A stretch of 64,000 nt of DNA, from NCBI RefSeq assembly GCF_000350225.1, contig NW_005179111.1, forward strand, positions 208,899-272,898, written 5' to 3'. A model generated the notes under the pieces. It was not told the origin of the DNA, did no database searches, and saw only the letters and a program-made list of their open reading frames with translations. Within the stretch, counting starts at the first letter, position 1. Each line of letters begins with the position of its first letter. Origin of the DNA: Chondrus crispus. Its lineage: Eukaryota; Rhodophyta; Florideophyceae; Gigartinales; Gigartinaceae. Positions 1-12,709 of the stretch are shown piece after piece. The translations under genes and the position numbers were made by a program.

Positions 1-3000
1 AAGAATAGTTCTTTGATAGATTCTATCTGCGAGGCGTGTTTGAATGGTAGATATTATTTCATCTCCCTCAACTGTCTTACTATTTACCACAAGCGGAAGA
101 GGCTTTGACTTTCTGGATGAGATGCAAAGGTTTGCTAGAATTGAAAGATGTAGGTTCCAATCAAACCGGGTGTTTTTCTCGCCGGGATTATGATGGAAAG
201 AGGCCCCAACCCCAAAAAGTTTTGGCGGTTGAGAGATTTATATGTTTTCTCCGTAGTTAATCTGCATTGTCATTACTTTGTAAAACGTGGATCCGCGACT
301 ACCGTTTCCGACTCTCGTATTAGGTTGAAGGCGAAAGCAACTAATGCTCACGATTAAAGTGTAGTGGTTTCCCGAAACAGTGGTGGTATTGCTGAACAGG
401 ATTAAAACACATTACAGGAACATACTGAGGAATGAGGTAGAGAGCTGCAGTTGTGAGCTGAAAGTGGGTGGTGTTGCTTTCAAGAGATGGCCAATCATTG
501 TCATATCTGATATCGGTTGGCCAGGACCTCATCCAAAATGCCACCGAGTGATGTGCAGATGCTACCCTAATTAAAAGAAAATAAAAGTGTATAACAGATA
601 CAGTCTCTATACAAGGCATACACAGTCGAGATTCTCGATCTGTGTGATCTGACCATGATCAGAAAACGAATTGCGTCCGCACAGATAGTTCCAGCATGTC
701 TCGATGGTCGATATACAGACGGGGATGGAGACACGCCCTTCTCCACAGACCAGGACAGATCCCAAAGCACGACAAAGGATCGAAGTACTCTATGCCCTCG
801 AATAAAAGGAAAAATGGTTTTGGCCACAAATATTATTGGCCAACGATGCAACTGTGGAAAATGGAAGGAGAGCATTGATTACGATACGATTAGATCCGAA
901 CCGATCGGTTTGCCTCGTAGACTTTTGTAGTGATACATTGGTTTCTCTTTAATGAAGAAATTGCTCCTTGAAACTATAAGACTACGTCTGCTGAAATAAT
1001 CATAAAGCATACGAAATTAATATCTAATTCATCAAGCGAATGGAATTGGGAATAGGGTTCAGAAGATGCGACCAAGATGCAAAATAGTGAAAGCAGAGTC
1101 ATTTTAACCGCGAAAAACAGAGTCCACTTTCCGAAAGTATAATATTAACCTATTTCTCCCAACCTGTAAGACATGCGGAAATTAAGGAAAGTCATGTCCT
1201 CTTCTCGGGACTGTCAGGTCGTTTCTCGTTAAGATGCGACGCAAAGAAAAACGTACTCTTGTGGATACAGTGAATACAACAATGCTTCTCATCGTTTGAG
1301 AACCAACGGAACTTCCTCAACGCATAACAGGCGCTCACCCTCACACCTATTGCCTACTCAAGCAAGGGCGAGCACGGTGATATGTAGGTGTCGGGGATAT
1401 AGTGAATTGCCCTCTCACAGCCTCGACGCCAGCCCCGATTCGTACCATGGCGCACGGCTAATTCGAACAATGTCATGATGAGCGCCAAGGAACGGCATCA
1501 ATACAACTGCTCTCGATAGACTAAATGCAATAATCAGGCAAAGACAAGGCGAAGGTTAAAGAGCGAGAAATAACACTAGCCAGAAACTGATTGCCTTGCA
1601 CGCTGACCCTATTCCTGAATTTTCCATTAGAGATACCCCTGTCCAACCGCCAGGTTGCGTGTGAACCAAAAGCGCCTCCCGCAGATGTGTTGAGATATGA
1701 AAATCTCCCGGATACCTGCAACGAGAAACCATTGAGCAGCAAGAGAATACGCTACCAAAATCTGAAACCATTCATATCAACGACGTTTTCTCTGTCGACA
1801 TTGGTGTCGTTGTCCTGTGCCGAAAAGAAGATAGCCTCCTTTGCCATAGCTCGACCCGTGACGCTTTCAAAGGGCCTTCATTTCAAACCCCTTCGCCGCA
1901 TACAAAAAGGGCGTGTCCTTAGTAAGGGCAACTGTCTCGGGTGTGTATGGGGTGAGCGCGAGGGAGGGAATAACCCAATGACAAAAGCTGTTTCATGTAT
2001 GGGGTGAAGGCGAGCAAAGGGCAGGGATCAAAGCGGAGCGCTCGTCCTAATTTCGGACACGAAGATATCCTAACAACTTGTGAAAACTCGTTTTCTGCGG
2101 TTCATGAGATGCATACACGATCAAAACGATGCAAGGATGCGTTTCCTTCTTTCAGTGGGCGTTAGAGCTGAAATGCGTTGAAGGCAGCTCAACTGCATAA
2201 TCGCACATGCGCCATGTAGAAACAAGGTATCGCGCCTCGTCACACGACAGCACGGCACGATCTGCGGCGAGTGGTATTAGCAGTATAGACGGCGGTTGAG
2301 AAAAATAGGTTTTTGTTGGAATCGCGTGATGCACTGGCAGGCATGGCGGAGGGTGGTTTGCAGATTGGGTAACAAGAAGGGGTTGGTGCGACAGGGAGGC
2401 AGTTTTGGATGCAGAGCACTCCAAGGTCAGAGGCGCAATGGTGCACAAAGTAACAGGAGGGGAACATGGGGGGAGGAAGTGAGGATTTATGAAGAAGCAG
2501 GGGGCATGGAGGAGGGGTTGACGGCGCGCGACAGACACGAGAGAGGCCATCTATCTAGGTTGATTTGAGCGGAGATGGAAACGGAAGGAAAGCCTTGTTG
2601 TCGGTGGGCGTCAAAAAGACTGGGTGTCGATGCCGTAAAGCTTTATAGAGGCAGGCATGCACGAGATATGTGGACAAACGTGTTCACAGTGATTGCATTG
2701 TACTGTAGCATGTAGACGTACTCCCTTGCCACACCAGTAATAGTCCAAATGGACTTACCCTTGGTAGCATTTAGGACACCGAGGCGTCTCTAAATAAATT
2801 GTTTCATTTCGATACCGACTGGGTATTTCGGGCCTGGGACATGCCCAGTCAGGCGTGTCCTCTGGCAACAGTGTGGAGTCAGGGATGTACAGTACCAAGG
2901 GCACCGTTGGTACAGTACTACCTCTGGCAACAGGGCTTTGATGCTTTGAATGCGGGCAGGGCGGGGTGGTGAGAGTGGGTAGAGGCTTGCCACGTGGACA

Positions 3001-3507
3001 TGAAGGCGGTGTCCGATGTCATACTGCTACAGTATAAACGCTAAAGTACAGCATAGCGTTTGGCGACGAAGGTGAGATTGTCGCAGGCAGGGCCCTGATG
3101 AGATGTGGCACAGATGCGCAGAACACCAGAAGATGATTGGTCTCCAACACATACGGATGTGAGAGGAATATGATAGTTTTTAGGAAAAGAAGAACATAGC
3201 TACTAGAGGAAATGGGTTGGTGGTTCACGAAAGAGATTCGTGCTATCCCAAAAAGGGAAACAACCTTGGCTGCATATGCAGCTGTGGTGAAAATGCCGCT
3301 GTGCAACTGTGTAACTGTGTAACTGCCCTTCATGAGTAGCAGGTTGTCGCACTGCCAAAACCCCTCACTCTTTCTTTCCACCTCTCCTCTCACACAGCAC
3401 AGTGCAGCTACAACATTGGAACCCATTTACAGTACTGTAACGTTCACAGTTCAGTAAAGCGCAATCACTTACTGCGCCAGGTCGCCGTACACACTTTTTC
3501 CACTGTA
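1..3507. other. Gene-poor region, no supported gene
   Basis: I see no reading frame with recognisable domains, a convincing promoter or a credible composition. The open frames here are short and overlap on both strands. The most visible feature is the recurring TACAGTAC motif (for example 2,888-2,895, 2,911-2,918 and the 12-bp palindrome TACAGTACTGTA at 3,428-3,439). The frame at 1,591-2,007 (plus, 138 residues) is the longest but resembles nothing I know. Confidence 0.5.
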
Positions 3508-3508
3508 C

Positions 3509-3530
3509 AGGGGGGGGGGGGGGGGGGGGG
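3509..3530 (+). repeat. Poly-G run inside the left TIR
   Basis: Twenty-one consecutive G residues follow CA at the left end of the TIR element, where the right end has only five or six. The expansion is probably slippage within the terminal repeat and is a place where assembly length is unreliable. Confidence 0.7.
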
Positions 3531-3727
3531 AATGGAGGTCGCGATATAGTGCCACCCTATGTCAGTGGGCCGAAAACAGCACTATATCGAACAAGGCACT
3601 GTAAGATAATGAGATTTACGGCTTTTTGCAGCCACTTCCTTGCATCACTGTTCAGAAAGACCGCTCGCAGGACGCCATCACTCATAATGTATGTACAGTA
3701 CTTAGCATCTTCACTACAGACTCAAGT

Positions 3728-3934
3728 CTAATCAAGCATTTCTATTATTAGTAACTGCCGACCCGTCGCATTGACTTCCTCCTTTTTCGCAGCCATAAAT
3801 GCCAGCCTACACTTTTGCAGATGTCCAATTGCATCATCCACCCTGCCTTTTTCCATCATAGTCTCTATTCGAGTTAGCAACTGCATAATATCTTTCCGCG
3901 GCGGCAGCGACTCTCGGGCGGTACGTCCATCCAA
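3728..3934 (-). pseudogene. Short open frame inside the TIR element, possible transposase remnant
   Basis: A 68-codon frame on the minus strand sits within the 540-bp TIR element. It reads as ordinary soluble protein, with a probable helical stretch around QLLTRIETMMEKGRVDDAIG and LQKCRLAFMAAKKEE. Its position suits the 3' tail of a transposase gene left in an internally deleted copy. No catalytic motif is present and no homology can be asserted by eye, so it may also be captured host sequence or chance. Confidence 0.3.
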
Positions 3935-4116
3935 CGGCCTCTCTGGAGACCCTTCGTTTTTGGCTCAAAATTCGTGCCACCCGCAGAAGGGTAGCACTAT
4001 ATCGGATCTGGCACTAACAAAGATGGCACTATATCGCGACCCCCCTGTACACAAAAATGACGAGTCCACGTACGACACGTACAGTAGTTGAGGAGACGGG
4101 AGGACGGAAATCTAGG

Positions 4117-4172
4117 CCCAGCACCATACCCCCAGCACCATACCCCCAGCACCCTACCCCCAGTACCCTACC
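4117..4172 (+). repeat. 14-bp minisatellite, about four units
   Basis: About four tandem copies of a 14-bp unit close to CCCAGCACCATACC, the last copies drifting to CACCCTACC and TACCCTACC. No associated gene is visible. Confidence 0.75.
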
Positions 4173-7100
4173 CTTCGAGTGGTACTCCTTTGACTCCGGC
4201 AAAAGTCAGTTCATAGAGCCGCAAACCTTACCACAACCCATCTCGAGAAGCGCATGTATGCGACGAGGATCAACCTGCCTGCGCCAACCTTGCCATATAG
4301 CGACGAGGAGGGTGCGCTCTTGCAATTCCCATCGGCTTCACACACCGAATTTCCCCACAAGAGCTCTATGACTGATTAATCCTCCGTAAGTGCTCCATGA
4401 CAAACGCCGAGGTAGCGCCAAAGGGAGCTAAAAGAGCGCCTGCTCTAGTTGGTCGACAGCGTCAGGACTCAGTGTGGGCTGTCTCCTAAACGTGCGTCAC
4501 CAGGGGGCCCAACCGTCGGATTAGAGGGCCAGGTGCCGTAAAGGGCACGTGTGCAGATGCTAGGGGTCGTATGAGGCGTACTACACATCGTAAGAGGGGA
4601 GGGAAGTTTCGTATACCAGCGAGGTAGGCAACGGCTGTGAAGGTGGCCAGGGCTGTTGGATACATCCTGGAGCGCGGGAAGAATGGCTGAGCATGTCCAA
4701 GCGCAATAGGATGCACCCGCTAATAGTCCACCCTCTATCGCTAACATGCCCTCTATTCCCCTCTCTTTCCCCCTAACATTATTGTTCTCCACCCCAGGCC
4801 CGCACAGACCATCCCCTCCAAACCGGACGCGGGCCAATCGAAAGTGACCTGAATATCCCTGATACGTGCCTCTCCCAAAAACGATGACGTAGGTGCTGGG
4901 GAAGCCTCATAGCTATGGGCACGTAGGAGTGGGAAAGTCCGCTCCCGTGCCCTTGGCAGATGTTCACGCCTACAGAGGCAACGACAGCATCAAACGGGCG
5001 AGAAGCGACCGGCCATCCACTTTCAGCTGGTAGGACAGGGGGCGGTTGCTGGTAAGGAGAACACGGCATCCTATTACAAGAGCCGGCACGCGCGGCTTTC
5101 TGAAGAGAACGTGGGACATGAAATGACTTGTGATGGTCGAGGTGAAAAGGCGGGGTTCGTGGGAGGGTGTACGCAAAAGTGAAGGCGGTGGAATCAGAGG
5201 CGTTGGTTCGGAGAGACACGCCGGGAGGGTACAAAGCAGACGAGGCATAGCTGCGATAGAACATTGAGATAGAGAATATCGCAGACCGGCTCCGTTTCCG
5301 CACACATTCACCTCCCCGTCTCGTTGCAATTCTCCTTCCTCAGCCGTTTACGCCGCCCCCTCTCGCAAGAGACCCTTCTTTTCGTCTGAGACCTTTATAA
5401 TCGCCCTCAACCACCGCCAGGCTCCGCTGGGTTCCTTCATCAACCACGATAGGCAACCACGTTAGGCAGCCAGCTGTGCGCACGGTGCGTCTGGGGCAGC
5501 CTATTGCGCTCATCCCGCACCTGTACCCCGCCTACTTTGAACGAGGCTGCCCTCCCGCCCTAGTTCCCACCCTCGCCATTCGGGGTACAGTATTGCAGTC
5601 CCCCCCTAAGGCTGCACCCGACAGCCTGTGTTCATACAATCCAACTTTCACGCAGAAACCACCCTCCGACCCCCGCCAGCAGTTTGAGCCTACATTTTTG
5701 TCCATAGCACCTATCCTTGTAAAGAGGCACATCCCCCATGCGAACATTTCTCCTCTTCCCGCATCCTCACGCATCAGCTTGTCATCACTGTCTTATCGTT
5801 CTTCCACAAACTATCTAATATGCCGTACACAGTCTGAGTTGAAAAGGTCTCCACCTCCGCCAACACCCTACATCATATATAGCAGGACCCTCTCCAACCC
5901 CGGTCGGCGCTTCCAAATATGTCTTTATCCCTGGCGCGCTCTAAAAGTTCTTTCCCACATGCCCGCTTCGAAGGGGCAATCCAAGCACAAGCGCAAGGGG
6001 ATCATTCGTTTTTTATCTGATAGAACCGCATGGACCTGCGCTCGGTGCCAACCAGTACAAAGTGCCCGCCATGGCTGATCTGGCGGAGGCGTAAGTTGGC
6101 CCAAAACCTGAATCTGTGTATTGCGTTGAGAGCTTCCTATTCGGTTCTCATCACTTTAGATTTTTTTAAATGTTTTCGTGACCGTAAAGTCACGAAAACG
6201 CGTGTTTTGGCGGCGTGTTCGCTCATATTTTGTAAAGGAAAAATTTTCAGACAACGCGTTTGGCAAAATTCACATCATACCGGAAACTGGGGGCATGTGA
6301 GTTTTCCACAAGTTTCACATCCGCCTGATCACAGCAGTGCCGGATCGATCCGTCTTGAAGGAAAAACAAAGAGGGTCTTCCGTTCTTTTCATCCGCACAA
6401 ACGAGTCCCAGACTGCACGGGTCGTATCGATATGCGTCATGGACGCCCCTATCGCTTGTGGCAACTGGCGGAGAGAAGGAGCGGACAGGAGGTTGAAGAG
6501 GGCCGTACCAAGGGAAAAATGCAAGAGGTGGCCGGCAACGCGCCTCGGAGGTTGAAGATCCTTGAGGGCTGCCTTTACTCGCGCGTCGTCGCGCTTATAT
6601 GCTAACTTGTACGGTAGCTGCGCCGGCGAAGTCGTTCCGATTCGCCGATATGCCCGAACCAGTACAGGAAAGGGCTCGGGCCACGGAGCCGATTTTGGCC
6701 TGAAGCGCGGGTCTCCTTTGCGCTTTCGCCGACCCTTTCGTTTCAAACGAAGAGACATTCCCGCTCGTTCGCTCGTTCGCTCGCTCTTTCTGTTGGCCTT
6801 CGAGGTGAGTCAAGCTGCCGATCGAACAGAAAACCCGGAGGCTTTCGTCGCTGCTCGAGATGGTCCGTGCTCGCGCGTAAAGTGGCTACACGCTTCATCT
6901 GCGCAGAGTGCGTCAATGGACCAAAGCGCGACAGGATCTGCCACAGATGCCGCCGAAGCAACCGCGAAAGATAGACAAGTAGAATCTTCTAAAAAGCGGT
7001 CCTCTCCAAACGGCTCCCCCTCAGGCTGTCAAGAAGACGAAACACATCGCCCTTTCGACTGAGAACCTTTCTATCTTTGTGTCGAGCTACAATATTCGCA

Positions 7101-7886
7101 GCAGGGAGTATTCGGGCAGGTGCACGTGATCCGTCGGGCGGCACAACGATGTACAGTACAGTTGTGAAATGTCCCGGTCCCGTCATAGATATGTATGAGG
7201 GTGTGCGGAATAGGACACGGTCGATAGGGTTCTGTTACTACGAACAAAGTGGGAGAGCACAAGTGCCCGGGAACTGTCGCTAGTTTCCTAGAAGAAAGTC
7301 TTTTTTTTCTTTGCCTGCTAATTGCTTATCCCCCCGTTCTCCCTTGCCTCGTAGTCATCTATCCGCTATTTATGGGGTCTCTGCCTCGAGATTACCGCGG
7401 CCCTGCTATGGTCGCGAGCTCTTCTTTGCACTTGAGCATTTACAATTAAATACCTGCCTGGTACATTGCCCGTCTATATCTGCATTCTTTCATAATGCGA
7501 TCACACCGATAAATGCAATTTCCTCGAACGCCCATTCGATATATGATTCATAAATGGACTTATTCACAACAGTACAGTTGTGTACTGTTGTGTTGCGGGC
7601 AGGTACCCTTACAGTATAGTATACATATATATCGCAGGTATGTCGAACAAGTTACAGCGACTAATAATAATAAGGGCGCCTTGATAAATATCTAATCATA
7701 AATAACTAATCACAACAGAAAAAGTCAATTTCACCCGTCTGTTGCCACAAAAATGCACCTGATCGCCCCCCTAAACGCAAAATCTCCCATAATATGTAAA
7801 AAAAATAGTGCGACTTGTCTTGAACATCCTCAAAACCACTCCACTCCAATCCAAATCAAAACACTCAACCACCACTCACACGGTTG
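4173..7886. other. Gene-poor region with weak exon-like signals
   Basis: No confident gene. Two places look slightly gene-like. At 5,870-6,098 a TATATAG (5,878-5,884) is followed by open frames and by GTAAGT at about 6,093, which could be a 5' splice site. At 6,562-7,062 (plus, 166 codons) there is a basic, low-complexity frame containing a GAG|GTGAGT junction near 6,803. The opposite strand is equally open (6,315-6,758), so neither frame can be preferred. The first 200-codon frame (5,476-6,078) is proline- and serine-rich and unrecognised. Confidence 0.35.
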
Positions 7887-10028
7887 TCAGTCCAAGGGCA
7901 AATCCTTCTCGAAGAATCTCGACAAAAACTCCGAGCCCTGGATCGTGAGATGGTTCGCGTCACGGCCGTATCCCAGATTTAACTTGCCCTCTGTCGTGTT
8001 CCGATCGCCCAGCAGCCGACAAATCGGCTCACCATCTTCTCCGTCCTTGCAAACCGGCGCATACATGTCCAAAAACGGCGTGTCTGGCATCTCCGCTGCG
8101 AGCAAAGTCTTATAATCTTTCCAGTCCTGCAATGACCTAGAGCTAGGCTTCATCCAATCGCTCAGGCATGCCGACTGCTTCCTGGACCGCAACAACCTCC
8201 CTAACTGCACGAGTGGCGACTTTTCCAAATCCATGCATGCAAACCGCCAGTGCTCATCCATGTGCATCCCGGACGGCTCGCCCGCCGCCATATACCGATG
8301 GCCCAACGCTTTCAAATCCTCAGCCAAGAAGACCAGCCTCCTCCGCCTCGCCTCCATGTCCGCAAACTCGCCAAAGCTCGCGACGATAATGGTCGAGTTT
8401 GGCGGGATCGGCTCCGAGTCCGCGACCTTCTCTCCCCTCAGCATCTTCCACCTCCTCACGTGCAGCTCATGGCAAAACGCGTCCTTGGTACCAATGACCG
8501 CATCGTCGCGCATGGAAACGAGCGGGCAGCTCGTCTTGAAGTTGAACATAAAGCTGACTCCCCGATCTCTCCCGATGCGGTTGAACGCCGGGATCAAATG
8601 TCTCGCATACGAATCCCCCATGATGACCGCGTTGGGAGTCTTCTTCGAGGTATCCCCAACGAGGCAGCAGTCGGAGTAATTGTTCAAAAAGTCGCGCCTC
8701 TTCACGTATGACGGGTCGACGCACATGTCGCGGAACGTGACGACGACGGCGCGCCTTACGTCCATCTTGTCCTCCTCGCTAAGTCGAAAGTCCCACCCAT
8801 TCGTGGCAAGCCCCAGCGCACAAAACGCGACGGTGACGATGAGGCCGATCGCTAGCGGGACGCAGTGGCGCACGCGGTTTTTTCGCAGCGGGTCCTCGAC
8901 CAGCGTGCGCAGGAGCCACGCCGACACGAAGGTGGCGGCGAGCAGGGTCGGGACCGACAGCATCGGGACACGCAGCCCGCTGCTAAAGTATCTGGCGAAG
9001 ACATATATGCCCCAGTGCGTGAGGTAGGCCGAGTAGGTGAGGTTGCCCAGAAAGCGGACGGGGCGGTTGGCGAGTGCGTAGCGGGCGACGAGCGAGCGCG
9101 GCGTGGCGATGAGCGCGACGGTGGCGGCCAGGACGGGGAGGGCGTGGGTCGGGGAGTTGTTCTCCGGGACGAGGACGAAGGCGGCGAGCACGGCGAGCAA
9201 GGAGGCGAGCGCGAGGACGTTGTCGGCGACCGAGCGCAGCACGGACGGGGCGGCGGGCGGGGTCCAGTGCGGCTCGAGGACGGCGAAGAGGGCGCCGACG
9301 GCAAACTCGTAGGCGCGGAACGGGAGGAGGAAGAAGGTGAGCGAGGCGTGGCGCGGGTGGAGCAGGACGGCGGGGGCGAACGAGGCCGCGGCGACGAGCA
9401 GCAGCAGCGGGGCGCGGAGCGCGGGGCGCGCGGGCGTGGTGGAGACGAGCAGCGTGAGCAGGAAGGGCCAGAAGAAGTAGAACTGCTCCTCGAGGGAGAG
9501 GGACCAGGTGTGCAGCAAGGGCTTGAGGGCGGCGTCTTCGTCAAAGTAGCCCGACTCTGCGAAGAAGTGGAGGTTGCTCACCAGCAGCAGGGAGGCGGCG
9601 GCGCTGTTGAGGGCGGAGCGGGCGAGGTCGGGCGGGAAGGCCAGGAAGGCGGCGACGAGGGTGGCGGCGACGGTGGCGAGCGAGGCCGGGTAGAGGCGGT
9701 AGAAGCGGCGGACGTAGAAGGAGCGCAGCGAGAAGGCGGGGAGGGCGTGGAGGATGTTGCGCGAGATGAGGAAGCCGGAGAGGGCGAGGAAGACGTCGAC
9801 GCCGATGAAGCCGCCCGTGGAGTGCGCGACGTCGAAGTGGAACAGCAGCACGCCCAGCAGGGCCACGAAGCGCAGGCCGTCGAGGTGCGGCAGGTACGGC
9901 GGCGGGGCGGCGGAGGAGACCATTGCGGGGAGGGGGCACTGGCGATGCGGGAAGGACGAGAGGGTGCGGGAGAGGGCGGAGGGGGGGGGGGGGGGGGGGG
10001 GGGGGGCTGGTGCGGTATGATAGGGCAC
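7887..10028 (-). CDS. Membrane acyltransferase with C-terminal SGNH domain (acyltransferase-3/OafA family)
   Basis: Predicted polytopic membrane protein that would move an acyl group onto a glycan or other extracytoplasmic acceptor; the substrate cannot be read from sequence. Residues about 45-390 form the acyltransferase-3 domain: LDGLRFVALLGVLLFHFD with the conserved His64, GFIGVDVFLALSGFLIS, the basic VRRFYRLYP and the hallmark WSLSLEEQFYFFWP (175-188), embedded in about ten hydrophobic segments. Residues about 465-710 form an SGNH hydrolase-like domain with GDS (Ser473) and DANH (Asp690, His693) in the expected order. This two-domain architecture is common in bacterial O-acetyltransferases and some animal proteins. 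The frame opens at 10,028, but residues 9-16 are prolines coded by a 26-nt homopolymer; Met36 (codon ending at 9,923), just before the conserved domain, is the likelier start. No introns are seen. It is divergent from GapC. Confidence 0.9.
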   Translation of the reverse strand: MPYHTAPAPPPPPPPPSALSRTLSSFPHRQCPLPAMVSSAAPPPYLPHLDGLRFVALLGVLLFHFDVAHSTGGFIGVDVFLALSGFLISRNILHALPAFSLRSFYVRRFYRLYPASLATVAATLVAAFLAFPPDLARSALNSAAASLLLVSNLHFFAESGYFDEDAALKPLLHTWSLSLEEQFYFFWPFLLTLLVSTTPARPALRAPLLLLVAAASFAPAVLLHPRHASLTFFLLPFRAYEFAVGALFAVLEPHWTPPAAPSVLRSVADNVLALASLLAVLAAFVLVPENNSPTHALPVLAATVALIATPRSLVARYALANRPVRFLGNLTYSAYLTHWGIYVFARYFSSGLRVPMLSVPTLLAATFVSAWLLRTLVEDPLRKNRVRHCVPLAIGLIVTVAFCALGLATNGWDFRLSEEDKMDVRRAVVVTFRDMCVDPSYVKRRDFLNNYSDCCLVGDTSKKTPNAVIMGDSYARHLIPAFNRIGRDRGVSFMFNFKTSCPLVSMRDDAVIGTKDAFCHELHVRRWKMLRGEKVADSEPIPPNSTIIVASFGEFADMEARRRRLVFLAEDLKALGHRYMAAGEPSGMHMDEHWRFACMDLEKSPLVQLGRLLRSRKQSACLSDWMKPSSRSLQDWKDYKTLLAAEMPDTPFLDMYAPVCKDGEDGEPICRLLGDRNTTEGKLNLGYGRDANHLTIQGSEFLSRFFEKDLPLD
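9981..10006 (+). repeat. 26-nt poly-G run at the 5' end of the acyltransferase frame
   Basis: An uninterrupted G run (C on the coding strand) that would encode a proline string if the upstream ATG were used. Length variation here would shift the upstream frame but leave a start at Met36 intact, which argues for the internal start. Confidence 0.75.
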
Positions 10029-11798
<1,770 letters not shown>

Positions 11799-12530
11799 CT
11801 TTTGTCCCTCCGCCCACTAAGCTGTTATTGCTAGCATGCAATTAAAAACCATTGTAGCGTGACATGGCCAAAAACAACGTGTTCTGTGCCGAATCGTCGC
11901 GTCTGCATTATCGCGAAATCCAATTCGTGCGAAATCCAATTCGTGAGGGGGACGACGACGACGGAGCGGCAGCGAATCATCTCTCAATACCGAAACCCCC
12001 TTGGGAGTTGGTTGCTTGCGCACAGTCTTGATGTGATTACATCATGGCCTCTGATTTGAGAGTGTGAGTGAATCGCGTGAGAGTTGTCGGGCGGGAAGGA
12101 AAGCCACCCGTGTTGCGATCTCCCAATGACACGAATCTCTCCAGATATGTGTGTGACCTGTGTACACGTGCACAGGTATGCGTGTTGTCATCGAAAGGGC
12201 GAAGAGGGCGTTTGTCCTCTTTTCTGTAATGACAAGCAGCATTGGATGATGACTCGCCCTTTGTAAACGTATGATAAGACGGAGCTATCAGATAGCAAGA
12301 TTCTTCCCATTCTTCATACTGTACCCTTACAGTACAGTACGTACCCTACCTCTCGAGAGGTAGCTAGTGTCTATTGCACCAATGTCCCTCATACTTGCAT
12401 GAGGTCACTTTTCATTTTTTTTTTCTTGACTTTCGCTTTCTCAACAACAAGGAGAAAGATGCCCTCGCTACCGTACTTTTGACTTGTGACGTGTGGAAGG
12501 AAAGAGACGAGGGAGAATTTCATGTTCGTT

Positions 12531-12552
12531 CTAGTCGTTTAGAAACGACTAG
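12531..12552. repeat. Hairpin, 10-bp arms, 2-nt loop
   Basis: CTAGTCGTTT (12,531-12,540) is followed after AG by its exact inverse AAACGACTAG (12,543-12,552). It lies within copy 1 of the duplicated segment. Confidence 0.8.
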
Positions 12553-12672
12553 TTTCTATATAACAACTTCGAAAAACGGAACTGCGTACTCCATCTTCAT
12601 TACATTCTAACATCTTTCTGTGTATTCAAAACTGCCATCCTGGTAATTCTGCAAGATGTTATGCCGCGGACA

Positions 12673-12709
12673 ACTGCGTTAAGAAATTTAAGAAATTTCT
12701 TAACGCAGT
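12673..12709. repeat. Perfect hairpin, 17-bp arms, 3-nt loop
   Basis: ACTGCGTTAAGAAATTT (12,673-12,689), spacer AAG, then the exact inverse (12,693-12,709). It lies within copy 1 of the duplicated segment and has no counterpart in copy 2. No T-run follows, so it is not an obvious terminator. Confidence 0.85.

Larger units (their letters stand above)
3508..4047. mobile_element. 540-bp TIR element, Tc1/mariner-pogo-like (non-autonomous)
   Basis: The left end reads CAG followed by a long G run, then GTCGCGATATAGTGCCA. The right end is the inverse: TGGCACTATATCGCGAC, then CCCCCTG. Both ends are flanked by TA (3,506-3,507 and 4,048-4,049), the target duplication used by Tc1/mariner and pogo-type transposons. 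A second, imperfect inner pair (CACTATATCG near 3,581 and 3,995) repeats the motif. With only 540 bp there is no room for a full transposase, so this is an internally deleted or MITE-type copy. Superfamily assignment rests on the TA duplication and the CAG...CTG ends, not on a transposase domain. Confidence 0.72.
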
